This document shows, one piece after another, positions 53,991 to 62,216 of a stretch of DNA of 64,000 nucleotides. Below the pieces are notes generated by a model. It had not been told where the DNA came from and ran no database searches. It saw nothing but the letters and a program-made list of their open reading frames with translations. The translations under genes and the position numbers were made by a program. The stretch comes from Rohdeia mirabilis (GTDB taxonomy: Bacteria; Planctomycetota; UBA1135; GCA-002686595), in contig CP036290.1 of assembly GCA_007750655.1 (NCBI GenBank), positions 682,001 through 746,000 of the forward strand. Reading direction: 5' to 3'. Position 1 is the stretch's first letter; each line of letters starts with the position of its first letter.

Positions 53991-54059
53991 CGCTGCCGCC
54001 CCGCGGCCACAGGCGCTGCCGCCCCGCGGCCACAGGCGCTGCCGCCCCGAGGCCACAGG
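53991..54059. repeat. 23-bp tandem repeat, three copies
   Basis: The unit CGCTGCCGCCCCGCGGCCACAGG-like 23-mer lies at 53991-54013, 54014-54036 and 54037-54059; the third has one base change (A for C). Each of the first two units can fold GCCGC-CCC-GCGGC. The array fills the gap between the convergent triple-fusion gene and the coiled-coil gene, stopping one base before the latter's stop codon. It may serve as a terminator array or be a variable-number repeat. Confidence 0.9.
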
Positions 54060-54060
54060 C

Positions 54061-55614
54061 TCAGTGGCGTCCGTTCGTCCCGTTCGAGCTCGGGCTGCGC
54101 TGGCGATAGCGCTCGAGGAAGTCCTCGTCGAGCACGCGCCGCACGCGACGACCGCGCGGCGGCGCCGGCGGTGCGGTGGCGCGCGTCGGGTGGTCGACGC
54201 GTTCGACGAAGCGCTCCCAGCGCGACTCGCCCGCCGCCGGTTCCGAGGCCACCGGAGCAGGCTCGTGTTCGACGCTGGGCTCGGGGGTCTCCGCAGCTTC
54301 GTTCCGAACCGGTGCCCGGAGTTCGGCCGCCGACGCCGACGCGGACTCGAGCCGTTCGGCCAGATCCGCGAGCGTGTCCTCGAGCGCGTCGAAGCGGTCG
54401 CTCGCCTCGTGGCGCCGGCGGCGCTCGGTCAAGAGGCCGAAGATGCTCAGCGCGAGCAGGACGAGGGCGACGATCACGACGACGACCAGACCGTCCTCGT
54501 TCCAGCTGAAAGCCAGAGCGGTGTTCGGATCGTTGGTCGCGACGGCGCCGAGCGCGGTGGGAGGCGTGATGGGGCTCTGCACAGGGGTCATCTCTTCGAC
54601 GCGACGCAACGTGGAGCGCAGTTCGACCAACTCGGTCCGCAGCGCGGCCAGTTCGGCGGTGGTGGGGCCGGGGTCGATCGGCACCGCGGTCGGCGGGCCG
54701 CCCAGTCGCTCACTGCGACCGGGCGTCGTGGTTCCGAGGGTATCCGGGTCCTTCGGATCGTCCAAGTCGAGCCCCGACGCGGCGGCCGCGGCCTCGAAGG
54801 AGTCCATCCGGGCCTCGACGCGATCCGCCGCGTCCAGCGCGTCGGCCAGGATCTCGGTCGTCGGCTCGAGCTCGGTCAGGCGGCGGTCGATGCCGGTCAG
54901 GGCGGCGTCGATGCCGGCGAGCCGCTCGTCGACCACGACCTGCCGCTCCGTCGCCAGGACCTCGGCGCGTTCGGCGGCCCCTTCGAGTTCGGCGCCGAGC
55001 TCCGAGAGCGCCGCCGTGTTCGCCAGGACGCTGTCGGTCAGCGCCGCCAGCTCGAGGGCCCGTGCCCGTGCCGCCCGGGCGACCTCGGCCTCGATGGCCG
55101 CGATCTCCTCGGCCAGTCTGGCGCGACCCTCGCGGCCGACGTTCGACTCCACGCGCACGAGTTCTTCCAGCGCCTCGGCGCGTTCCGTGGCCAGGCGTTC
55201 CTGGGCCTCGCGCTCGTCGACGGTCCCGAGCCGCGCCTGCTCCAGTTCGTTCGCGGAGCGCTCCAGCTGTCGTTCCAGCTCGCGTCGGCGCTCGTCGGCT
55301 CGCGACACGGCGCTGAGCAGTTCGGCGTTCGAGCGCTCGAGTGCGTCGAAGCGGTCGAGCACCGACGCGCTGTCCAACAGGGCACCGGGGGAGCGCGTCA
55401 GCGGCGGTTCGGCGTAGGTCCCGCCGCGCGCCTCGCTGCGCTGGACCGCCTCGCGGACCGACGGCGGCACCTGCTCGAAGCTGGGGCCGGTCAGGCTGCA
55501 GGCGAGCGGCCACGGGGCCACCAGGAGTGCCAGCAGCGTGAACGTCCGGGCCCGTCGCCAGGTCGGTCGCGGGTCGTTCGGGGCCGTCGCCGGATGGAGG
55601 GAGATCGAGGGCAT
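54061..55614 (-). CDS. Coiled-coil protein with signal segment and C-terminal membrane helix
   Basis: The 517-residue protein has an N-terminal hydrophobic segment (about 23-39: TLLALLVAPWPLACS) that could be a signal or a weak lipobox. A long Glu/Arg/Ala coiled coil lies at about 75-270 (for example RRELERQLERSANELEQARL). Next come a Pro/Thr-rich linker, a helix near 325-340, and a transmembrane helix at about 370-392 (LVVVVIVALVLLALSIFGLL). A second short coil and a basic C-terminal tail finish it. Topology suggests a periplasmic coil anchored at the inner membrane. No family was recognised. It is the last gene of a five-gene minus-strand run; the gap to the previous gene is 78 bp. Confidence 0.7.
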   Translation of the reverse strand: MPSISLHPATAPNDPRPTWRRARTFTLLALLVAPWPLACSLTGPSFEQVPPSVREAVQRSEARGGTYAEPPLTRSPGALLDSASVLDRFDALERSNAELLSAVSRADERRRELERQLERSANELEQARLGTVDEREAQERLATERAEALEELVRVESNVGREGRARLAEEIAAIEAEVARAARARALELAALTDSVLANTAALSELGAELEGAAERAEVLATERQVVVDERLAGIDAALTGIDRRLTELEPTTEILADALDAADRVEARMDSFEAAAAASGLDLDDPKDPDTLGTTTPGRSERLGGPPTAVPIDPGPTTAELAALRTELVELRSTLRRVEEMTPVQSPITPPTALGAVATNDPNTALAFSWNEDGLVVVVIVALVLLALSIFGLLTERRRRHEASDRFDALEDTLADLAERLESASASAAELRAPVRNEAAETPEPSVEHEPAPVASEPAAGESRWERFVERVDHPTRATAPPAPPRGRRVRRVLDEDFLERYRQRSPSSNGTNGRH

Positions 55615-55692
55615 GGGGCGCAGGGCGTGGCAGGGACACGCCACCGGCTCCAGTCTATCCCGCTGCTGCGGCCGGAGCCGAGTGCGGACGCT

Positions 55693-56955
55693 TCAACGCC
55701 GGCGCGCCGAACCGACCTGCCGCCGAGGCCTCAAGCCCAACGAGAGGGCGTAGTTGGATGCGTTCGACGCGCAGTAGACCGAGTGCAGCGCGGTCGAACG
55801 CCAACCGTTGTTCGGCAGCAGGATCGCGTCGCCGGCGCGCAGCACCGCGGCATGCCCGAGGTCGGCCAAGAAGGCCGTGAACTCCGGGCCGCGATTCACG
55901 AGCGCGCCGAGTCGACCCTGTCCGGGCAGCCCGAGTTCTTCGAGCAGCGCGAAGCGGTCGTGCCGCAGCGTCTCGAGGGCTTCGAGCGCGCCGGTGCCGC
56001 CGAGCTGCTCGCGCAACCACGGCACTTCGCCCTCGTCGAGCGCCGCGGCGAACTGCTCGAGGCGGCGGGCCAGCTGCGTCGTCGACAGCGCCAGCCACGC
56101 GGTCGCGCCGGCGAGTTGGACGTAGAGCACGCCGAACTGCCGGTCGGGACCTTCGACCGCTTCGAACGCGTCGTGGTGGAACAGAGCGCCGCCGCCCGGT
56201 CGGTTCCAGTACGCGATCGGACAGGCCGGGCCGAGCGGTTCGTCGCAGGCCGAGACTTCGTCGATGGCGGCGAAGAGAGCCTTGTCGTCGTTCACGAGGG
56301 CCAGCTCGGGCAGCAGCGCGCGTGCCAGGGACAGCGTCGCTCGTTGGCCGGGCGGGGACGGGTTCGCGTCGTCGTCCGGCTCGTTCCCGAAGCCCGTCCG
56401 CAGCCGGAGCGACGCGTCGCCGTCGTGCGTGGACAGGCGTCCGACCTTGGCCCACGGGCGCGGTCCGTCGCTGCCGTCCGCGCGGACGAAGTGGGCCGTC
56501 GCCACGTCGCGTTCGGCGTCGACGCCGCCCGGTTCGACGCGCTCGAGTCGCAGCGCGGAACCCCGGCCCAGTCGCGCTCGGATCCAGGCTTCGAAGCCCG
56601 CCGGGGTTCCGATCGATTCGAGCGCGCGGTCGGCGGCGAACAGCTCGTTGCGCCAGTCGGAGAGTTTGGCGCTCACCGCTCCGCGCAGCACGAGCGGTCG
56701 GGCCTCCAGCACGCGTCGTCGGCAGATCGCGGGGCGCGGCAGACGTGCGCGCGGCTCGAGTTCGGGATCGAGCTCGACCCAGCGGCCGTGCCAGTGTCCG
56801 CGGCGTTCGAGTTCGTGGACGCCGAGTCCGTACTCCTCGAGCGCGGCGACGTACTCGGCGTCGTCGTCCTCGTGCACCGACACGATCGGGTCGGCGCCTT
56901 CGATCGGCGTGCGGTCCTCGGCGGCGAGGACCGCGTCCAGAGCGGCGCGGCTCAT
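55693..56955 (-). CDS. Uncharacterised protein with cupin-like HxD...H pattern
   Basis: The 420-residue soluble protein is not assigned to a family with confidence. The C-terminal half shows GGGALFHHDAFEA near 258 and, about 130 residues on, STALHSVYCASN. Between them runs the strand pattern QFGVLYVQLAGATAWLALS and AVLRAGDAILLPNNGW. HxD plus a distal His, in a beta-rich context, is the arrangement of JmjC/cupin-type Fe(II) oxygenases, so an iron-dependent oxygenase is a possible reading. The start ATG overlaps the stop of the MFS gene (ATGA), so they are co-translated. Confidence 0.6.
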   Translation of the reverse strand: MSRAALDAVLAAEDRTPIEGADPIVSVHEDDDAEYVAALEEYGLGVHELERRGHWHGRWVELDPELEPRARLPRPAICRRRVLEARPLVLRGAVSAKLSDWRNELFAADRALESIGTPAGFEAWIRARLGRGSALRLERVEPGGVDAERDVATAHFVRADGSDGPRPWAKVGRLSTHDGDASLRLRTGFGNEPDDDANPSPPGQRATLSLARALLPELALVNDDKALFAAIDEVSACDEPLGPACPIAYWNRPGGGALFHHDAFEAVEGPDRQFGVLYVQLAGATAWLALSTTQLARRLEQFAAALDEGEVPWLREQLGGTGALEALETLRHDRFALLEELGLPGQGRLGALVNRGPEFTAFLADLGHAAVLRAGDAILLPNNGWRSTALHSVYCASNASNYALSLGLRPRRQVGSARRR

Positions 56956-58226
56956 CGGGAGACCTCCAGGGCCGCGAGGCGACCGCGCATGCGCGCGCTC
57001 AGCGCCCACCAGCCGATGCCCATGGCGAGGACCGCGGCACTGAGCCCGGTCGTCAACGTGGTGAGGTCGACCCCGAGGTCGTAGAGCGCGCCCGTGACGA
57101 GCGCGAAGATGGAGAACGAGAGGGTCATGCCGAAGAAGTCCAGTGCGTGGACGCGGCCGCGAAAACGATCGTCGACCGTCTGCTGCCAGATGCTGGTCGA
57201 TGCGACCCAGATCGAACCGCCGCCGAGGTGGGCCACTGCGATCCACGCCGCCGCGACCCACAGGTTCTCGGCCAGGCCGAAAGCGGCGTAGGCGAAAGGG
57301 GCGAGCAGGAAGCCGGCGCGGATCGAGTGCAGCAGTTCGAGCGGTCGTGTGCCGAACAGCCGACGTGCGACGAACGGCCCGATGGCCGTACCGACGCCGC
57401 GCGCCGCGAACAGGATGCCGAACGTGTAGGCGAAAGTCGCTCCGTCCGCCTCGGCTCCGTAGCGGGTCTCGGCGGCGAGGGCCACGAGCACGAGCAGACC
57501 GCCGGCTCCGCCCCAGAACGCTTTCGTCACCAGCGCCGGCCGGATGCCGATGGCGCCCGCGTGCTCCCAACCGCGGCGGATGTCGCGCAGGCCGAGGAAC
57601 TCCTTCCAGCGGAACGGCTCGTCCTGGGCCTGTACGGCCGGGACCTTCAACCAGACGTACAGCGCTGCGCTCGCGACGTACGTGCACGCATCGACCACGA
57701 AGGCCGTCCGGGCGCCGTACCAGTGCACGAGCAGGCCACCGGTCAGGGCACCGATGGACAACATCGTGCTCCACGTCGCTGCACTGAGCGCGATCGCCGT
57801 GTGCAGGTCCCCGGTGCGCACGGTGTTCGGCAACGAGGCCTGCCGCGCAGCGTCGAAGAAGATGCCGAGGCCGACCTGGAGCGCGATCAACACCCACACG
57901 AGCGGCAGTTCCTCGCGGCTGTCGATCGTCAGGTAGCACAGGACCAGCAGGCAGCGCAGGAGGTCGCCGCCGACGAGCAGGAGTTTGCGCGGCACGCGGT
58001 CGGCCACCGGTCCGGCGAACGGACTCAGCAACGTCGTGGGGAGGAGGCGCAGGGCCTGCTCCGTGCCGAACATCAGTCCCAGCCCGAGCAGCGCCTCGCC
58101 ACCGCCGCCGTAGCGCGCGATCAGCGACAGAGCCGCGACCTTGTTCAACCAGTCGCCCGCTTGGCTGACCACCTGGGCCGACCACAGCTTGGCGAACTCG
58201 GGATTCCTGCGCAGGACGCCGGACAC
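56952..58226 (-). CDS. MFS transporter (DHA3/EntS-like)
   Basis: The 424-residue inner-membrane protein has 12 helices with the MFS motif A variant GPVADRVPRKLLL between helices 2 and 3 and a late AHLGGGSIWVASTSIWQQ. The start MSGVLRRNPEFAKLWSAQVV SQ-type N-terminus is typical of the DHA3 subgroup used for drug or siderophore export. It begins at a GTG directly after the thioesterase stop with no spacer, and its stop overlaps the next gene, so it is inside a tight operon. The exported compound is unknown. Confidence 0.88.
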   Translation of the reverse strand: MSGVLRRNPEFAKLWSAQVVSQAGDWLNKVAALSLIARYGGGGEALLGLGLMFGTEQALRLLPTTLLSPFAGPVADRVPRKLLLVGGDLLRCLLVLCYLTIDSREELPLVWVLIALQVGLGIFFDAARQASLPNTVRTGDLHTAIALSAATWSTMLSIGALTGGLLVHWYGARTAFVVDACTYVASAALYVWLKVPAVQAQDEPFRWKEFLGLRDIRRGWEHAGAIGIRPALVTKAFWGGAGGLLVLVALAAETRYGAEADGATFAYTFGILFAARGVGTAIGPFVARRLFGTRPLELLHSIRAGFLLAPFAYAAFGLAENLWVAAAWIAVAHLGGGSIWVASTSIWQQTVDDRFRGRVHALDFFGMTLSFSIFALVTGALYDLGVDLTTLTTGLSAAVLAMGIGWWALSARMRGRLAALEVSR

Positions 58227-58682
58227 TCAGTCCGCCCGGTCCGATCCGGCCTCGAACGCCAGCACCGCCGTCCTGAAGTGCTCGTCGAAGGGCCGTTTCG
58301 CGCGCGTCGCGTTGTCCCAGCCGACCAGCAGCACGTCGGCCTCGAGCCACGTGACGCCGGCGGTGTCCGAGACGCGCGCCACCTGGCGCAGCGACGACGT
58401 GCCGACGTGCACCGTGGTGAGTGCGACGTCGACCTCCGTCGCTCCGCGCCCCGGACTCACGAACCGCAGGTTGCACTGGGCCAGCACGAACGGGAAGTGC
58501 GCCCCGTCCATGAGGCCGAGTTCACCGAAGTAGGCGAGGCGCGCTTCTTCCAGGAGCGTCAGCTGGACCGCGTTGTTGAGGACGCCCTGGTTGTCCTCGT
58601 CGACCCAACGGGTGCGCAACCGCGTGCGAAAGCGCATGCGGTCCGCCGCGGGAACGTCGGGTCGGGCGAGCCGCTCGCTCAC
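58227..58682 (-). CDS. Acyl-CoA thioesterase (4HBT hot-dog fold)
   Basis: The 151-residue protein is a hot-dog-fold thioesterase. RTRWVDEDNQGVLNNAVQLT near residue 25 is the 4HBT active-site region with Asp, and the helix LLEEARLAYFGELGLMDG follows. Strands NLRFVSPGRGATEVDV and VTWLEADVLLVGWD complete the fold. It hydrolyses an acyl-CoA or acyl-ACP of unknown type. The GTG at 58682 is chosen because it overlaps the upstream stop (GTGA), although an ATG 16 codons later is possible. Confidence 0.85.
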   Translation of the reverse strand: MSERLARPDVPAADRMRFRTRLRTRWVDEDNQGVLNNAVQLTLLEEARLAYFGELGLMDGAHFPFVLAQCNLRFVSPGRGATEVDVALTTVHVGTSSLRQVARVSDTAGVTWLEADVLLVGWDNATRAKRPFDEHFRTAVLAFEAGSDRAD

Positions 58683-59533
58683 TGCAGTTCGGCGGCCAGG
58701 AACTCGCGCACCACGCTCCACGCGCTGTTCGCGGCGGCGGCGTCGTAGCGCCCGCTCGACGGGTTCGCGAAGGCGTGTTCCGCGTCGTACTGGGCGATGC
58801 GGATGCTCGGAACGCCGGCGGTGCGGGCGGCCGCTTCGAACTGGTCGACCAACTCGTTCGGGATCGAACCGTCGCGCAGGCCGAAGATGCCGAGTACCGG
58901 GGCCTCGATCGCTGCCAGTTGCTCGGGATCGGTGACGAGGCGCCCGTAGAAGATCACGCAGGCGTCCAGGTCCGGTTGATCGAGCGCGGTGCGCAGCGAC
59001 CAGCCGCCGCCGAAGCACCAGCCAATCGAGCCGTACTTCTTCACGCCGAGTTCGCCCTTCAAGTACCCAGCGGCGGCGCGCAGGGTCGTCGTCGCGGCGG
59101 CTTCGTCCACCGAACCCATGGCGGCCATCGCACCGTCGCGCGTCGTGGCGACGACGCCGCCGTACAGGTCGACGGCGACGGCGTTGTAGCCGGCGGCAGC
59201 GAGACGGTCCGTCCAGTGACGGATGTGGTCGTTGAGGCCCCACCACTCGTGGATCACGATCAGACCGGGGGCGTCGGGGTCGGCCGCGCGCGACAGGTAC
59301 GCGCTCGTGCCGTCGGAGAGTGTGATCTCGTCGCCGAGTGCGGGCGGCGCTTCCGCGTCGGTGAGTTCGTGCAACGCGGCGAACGTCTCCTGGTCGAGGG
59401 CGCCGGTCCAGATCTCGCGCGCCGGATCCGGCTCGGTTCCAGCACAGCCGGTCGCGCCGATCAGCAGAGCGGTGGTCGACAGGACGAGGACGGGGAGGCG
59501 ACGGAGGAGTCGGGAGCGAAGGAGTGACTGCAT
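58679..59533 (-). CDS. Lipoprotein dienelactone hydrolase-family enzyme
   Basis: The 284-residue protein has a lipoprotein-like signal with Cys30 after LLIGATG. The rest is a dienelactone hydrolase fold: VIHEWWGLNDHIRHWTDRLA, the nucleophile motif GSIGWCFGGGWSL with Cys, GLRDGSIPNELVDQFE with Asp, and YDAEHAFANPSSGRYDAAAA with His. The Cys-Asp-His triad is complete. Extracytoplasmic DLH-family proteins are usually broad esterases. It is the first gene of the minus-strand operon and its start lies only 8 bp from a TATAAC element, so the transcript may lack a leader. Confidence 0.88.
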   Translation of the reverse strand: MQSLLRSRLLRRLPVLVLSTTALLIGATGCAGTEPDPAREIWTGALDQETFAALHELTDAEAPPALGDEITLSDGTSAYLSRAADPDAPGLIVIHEWWGLNDHIRHWTDRLAAAGYNAVAVDLYGGVVATTRDGAMAAMGSVDEAAATTTLRAAAGYLKGELGVKKYGSIGWCFGGGWSLRTALDQPDLDACVIFYGRLVTDPEQLAAIEAPVLGIFGLRDGSIPNELVDQFEAAARTAGVPSIRIAQYDAEHAFANPSSGRYDAAAANSAWSVVREFLAAELQ

Positions 59534-59540
59534 GCCTACG

Positions 59541-59548
59541 GTTATAGT
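59541..59548. promoter_or_regulatory. Overlapping divergent -10-like element
   Basis: The octamer GTTATAGT is the only AT-rich spot in the 51-bp gap between divergent genes. It reads TATAGT toward the B3/B4 gene (start 59585) and TATAAC toward the DLH gene (start 59533). No clear -35 is seen on either side. Confidence 0.4.
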
Positions 59549-59584
59549 CGGCCGCCCCGCTTCCCCAGCCCTTCGCACAGCCCA

Positions 59585-60208
59585 TTGATCGAGTTCGACG
59601 ACCATCCGCTGCTCGAGCCCGTCTGCTTCGTCACCGAGTTCGCCGAACCTCTGGGCTCGCTCGGACCCGCGACGAGTGCGCTGGCGGCTCTCGAACCTGG
59701 AGCGACGGCGCCGCTCACGTCCAGCGACGACGTGCGCGCCGCGGTGCGCCGGCTCCTGCGCCTCGGCGGCTACCGACCGACGGGGCGAGGCAAGCCCTCG
59801 GCCGAGTACCTGCTCGGCGCAGTGGCGAACGGGCGGCTCGGTTCGATCAATCCCGCCGTCGACGCCTGCAACGCGGTCAGCCTCCACTCGGGTCTGCCCA
59901 TCAGCGTCGTCGACCTGGACCGCGCGAGCGAACCCTTGCGCGTCGGCGTGGCCGAGGCCGGCGCGAGCTACGTCTTCAACCGTTCGGGCCAGGAGATCGG
60001 CCTGGGCGGTCTCCTGTGTCTGTTCGACGCCGACGGTCCGTGCGCGAACGCCGTCAAGGACGCCCAGCGCACCAAGACCGACGAGGGGACCCGGCGCACG
60101 CTGTCCGTGATCTGGGGGACGAACGAGCTCCCGGGGCGAGCGGACGACGCGGCGGCCTGGTACCGCGAACTGCTCGCCGAATGCGGAGCGACCACCCGCT
60201 CCGTCTGA
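59585..60208 (+). CDS. B3/B4 tRNA-binding-domain protein
   Basis: The 207-residue protein is a stand-alone B3/B4-like domain, as in the beta chain of phenylalanyl-tRNA synthetase. Visible marks are YRPTGRGKPSAEYLLGAV, SINPAVDACNAVSLHSGLPI and the C-terminal DEGTRRTLSVIWGTNELPG. Stand-alone members are thought to edit mischarged tRNA or bind nucleotides; the role here is not fixed. The start is a TTG at 59585, as no ATG or GTG fits. The end of the gene folds into a strong hairpin that covers the stop codon. Confidence 0.85.
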   Translation: MIEFDDHPLLEPVCFVTEFAEPLGSLGPATSALAALEPGATAPLTSSDDVRAAVRRLLRLGGYRPTGRGKPSAEYLLGAVANGRLGSINPAVDACNAVSLHSGLPISVVDLDRASEPLRVGVAEAGASYVFNRSGQEIGLGGLLCLFDADGPCANAVKDAQRTKTDEGTRRTLSVIWGTNELPGRADDAAAWYRELLAECGATTRSV

Positions 60209-60225
60209 CGGTGCGGGTGGTCGCT
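60187..60225. terminator. Hairpin spanning the stop codon of the B3/B4 gene
   Basis: Left arm 60187-60199 and right arm 60213-60225 match perfectly over 13 bp; an inner CCGT/ACGG stem continues after a T-T mismatch, leaving a 3-nt loop. The TGA stop (60206-60208) is in the loop and inner stem. The convergent glutathione peroxidase gene ends 30 bp away, so the hairpin can serve both directions. Confidence 0.7.
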
Positions 60226-60254
60226 GCGCGGACCTTCGAGCGCGAGCGCGACGC

Positions 60255-60863
60255 TCAGGCGTCCGCGAGCGCGGCTTCGAGCGCCTTGCGCACCTCGTCG
60301 CTCTGCGGACCCACCGTCGGCGCGAAGAACGCCAGGACGGTGCCTTCGCGATCGACGAGGTACTTGCCGAAGTTCCAGCCCGGCAGCGAGCCCGTCGCGC
60401 CACCGAGGAAGCGGAAGACCTCGGACTGGTCCGGTCCTTCCTTCACGCCACTCTTGGCGAAGAGCGGGAACGTGACCGCGTACTTCGAGTCGCAGAACTC
60501 GCGGATCTCGCCGGCGGAGTCGAACTCCTGTCCGCCGAAGTCGCCGCTCGGGAAACCGAGCACGGTGAAGCCGCGGTCCGCGAACTCCTGCTGCAGCGCC
60601 TCGAGGCCTTCGTACTGCGGCGTCAGTCCGCACTTGCTCGCCGTGTTGACGACCAGGCTGACCTGTCCGCGGTAGCGCTCGAGCGGAACCGCGTCGCCCT
60701 CGAGGCTCTGGACTTCGAGGGCGTAGAAACTCTGCGAAGCGATGGATTCGTCCATGTCGACGGATTCGGTCGTGATCGCGCCGCATCCGGCGACGAAGGG
60801 GGCGAGCGACAGGCCGAGCATGCAGAGCAGCGGGCCACGTCGGAAGGAGCGTGAAGTCGTCAT
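60255..60863 (-). CDS. Glutathione peroxidase-family lipoprotein
   Basis: The 202-residue protein has a lipoprotein signal (VAGC, Cys27) and a GPx fold. The peroxidatic Cys is in VNTASKCGLTPQYEGLEAL, the resolving-Cys position of thioredoxin-type GPx is in REFCDSKYAVTFPLF, and WNFGKYLVDREG carries the catalytic Trp-Asn. The usual FPCNQFG motif reads FPSGDFG, so the catalytic Gln is replaced by Asp and the middle Cys by Ser. It likely reduces peroxides in the periplasm or at the membrane with a thioredoxin-like donor. The start at 60863 precedes the signal peptide. Confidence 0.88.
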   Translation of the reverse strand: MTTSRSFRRGPLLCMLGLSLAPFVAGCGAITTESVDMDESIASQSFYALEVQSLEGDAVPLERYRGQVSLVVNTASKCGLTPQYEGLEALQQEFADRGFTVLGFPSGDFGGQEFDSAGEIREFCDSKYAVTFPLFAKSGVKEGPDQSEVFRFLGGATGSLPGWNFGKYLVDREGTVLAFFAPTVGPQSDEVRKALEAALADA

Positions 60864-60981
60864 CGGTCGTCGTTCCTGCGTTGTTCGAATCGGTCGGCCG
60901 CGCACGGCGAACGGGTTCGAGTGGTTCACGGGGGGGACAGCAGCCTACCCGCCACTGTGCTCGAGTCGGTTCGCCGGTCGC

Positions 60982-61659
60982 TCAGGCCATGGATGCGGCC
61001 AGGCCCGTTCCTTCGAGCTGTTCGCGCAGCTTCTTCAGGCCGCGTCGCGCGTGGGTCTTGACGGTGCCGAGCGGCATGCCGAGCACGTCCGAGATCTGGC
61101 TGTGCGAGAGGCCCTTGAGGAAGGACATCTCGATCACGCGGCGCTGGATCGGGCGCAGGGTCTCGAGCTGCTCGTGGAGGACCTCGGCCTGGTCGGCGAG
61201 TTCCACCGTGTCGACGCCCTCGGATCCCACGCGGTCGAGGGCGGGTTCGACGTCCTCGTACCGGGGGCGCGCCTGGGTGCGGCGGTGGCGGTCGATGCAG
61301 CGGCGGTGGGCGACCGTCGCCACGAACGTGGCCTCGGACCCCACGGCCGGATCGAAGCGCCGGGCGGTCCGCCACAGGTCGATGAAGATCTCCTGGACGG
61401 CGTCCTCGGCCTCGGTGCGGTCGGGGTGGTGGCGGCGCGCGATGCTCCACACGAGCGGGCCCCAGGTGGCGAGCGACTCGTCCACGGCGGCGCGCTCGCC
61501 CGCGCACAGGCGGTGGAGCAGGGGCGCGTCCTCGGGCAGGGGGGTCGCCGGTTCCTGTTCGGCCGCACCGCCGGATCGAACGCCGTGCGACGACGCGACG
61601 TCGCGGCGGGCGGACGTGGACGCGAGGCGGCTGACGGCGGGTTCGACGGTGGTGGCCAT
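60982..61659 (-). CDS. ECF sigma factor
   Basis: The 225-residue protein has a ~50-residue leader, region 2 at about 60-125 (GPLVWSIARRHHPDRTEAED, AVQEIFIDLWRTARRFDP, FVATVAHRRCIDRHRR) and region 4 at about 160-215 with LSHSQISDVLGMPLGTVKTH as helix-turn-helix. This is the SigK/RpoE-like group. No anti-sigma gene is adjacent: the neighbours are GPx on the same strand downstream and a fasciclin gene upstream. Control of the GPx gene, 118 bp downstream, is possible given the usual oxidative-stress roles of such factors. Confidence 0.93.
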   Translation of the reverse strand: MATTVEPAVSRLASTSARRDVASSHGVRSGGAAEQEPATPLPEDAPLLHRLCAGERAAVDESLATWGPLVWSIARRHHPDRTEAEDAVQEIFIDLWRTARRFDPAVGSEATFVATVAHRRCIDRHRRTQARPRYEDVEPALDRVGSEGVDTVELADQAEVLHEQLETLRPIQRRVIEMSFLKGLSHSQISDVLGMPLGTVKTHARRGLKKLREQLEGTGLAASMA

Positions 61660-62131
61660 GGGTCGTGGAGAGTGCTGGGTGCGGAGGGCTGGGACGTCGG
61701 CAGTGGCGTCACTGGGGCCCGGATCGCTCTGGGGCAGGGCTCACGCCCGGGGCGGACGCACCCGAACCGCGATCCGACCCGCAGCCTAGGCCCTCTCTCT
61801 TCTGTTCAGGTAATAATCTGGACAGTTTGCGGCGGACCGGATGCTCCCGAGCGGCGCTGTGCGTCGAAAGTTGCTGTGAGGCAGGGGGTTGTGGCTGTGT
61901 GGCCCACCGGCCGAAGTCGACACAAGTCGTACGTCAGATTCCGGACAGAAGGGGCTTGTCCAAGTCTGGACGTGGGTCGGGTTCTCACGGGCCCAGGGTC
62001 AGCAGGTTGGTTCAGCAGCTCGGGCCAGCAGGACGGGCACCGAGCGGCGGGGCAGGTCGCGCCCCGTGGCCTCTTCCTCCACGGTCCGCGCAGCCCCGCT
62101 CGTCCCGAGGCTCAGCGATTCGGGCTGGAGG
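61660..62131. other. Intergenic region of about 470 bp, lower GC, no gene seen
   Basis: This stretch between the ECF gene and the fasciclin terminator has a lower GC content than its surroundings. It contains GTTCAGGTAATAATCTGGAC at about 61804-61823, which on the minus strand could be a -10 region for the sigma gene. It also contains an inverted repeat GTCCA-N4-TGGAC at 61958-61971. CTGGAC or CCGGAC occurs three times in about 160 bp. No coding frame or known RNA was recognised. Confidence 0.4.
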
Positions 62132-62188
62132 GGAACCGGAGCGGCCCCCGGAGCGCGAGTCGTCTCGCACCCCGGGGGCCGCTGTTCC
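62132..62188 (-). terminator. Three-tier hairpin after the fasciclin gene
   Basis: GGAAC (62132-62136) pairs with GTTCC (62184-62188). An 11-bp perfect stem, 62141-62151 with 62172-62182, follows, and an inner GCGAG/CTCGC stem closes at 62155-62159 with 62164-62168. It begins 29 bp after the stop of the fasciclin gene on the minus strand. Confidence 0.7.
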
Positions 62189-62216
62189 GGCTCGAGGCCG
62201 GCCGTCCGCGTCGCGA

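Noticed and set aside
53991..54059. The 23-bp repeats as a CRISPR array
   Set aside because: The copies are directly joined without spacers and no cas gene is near, so this is a plain tandem repeat.
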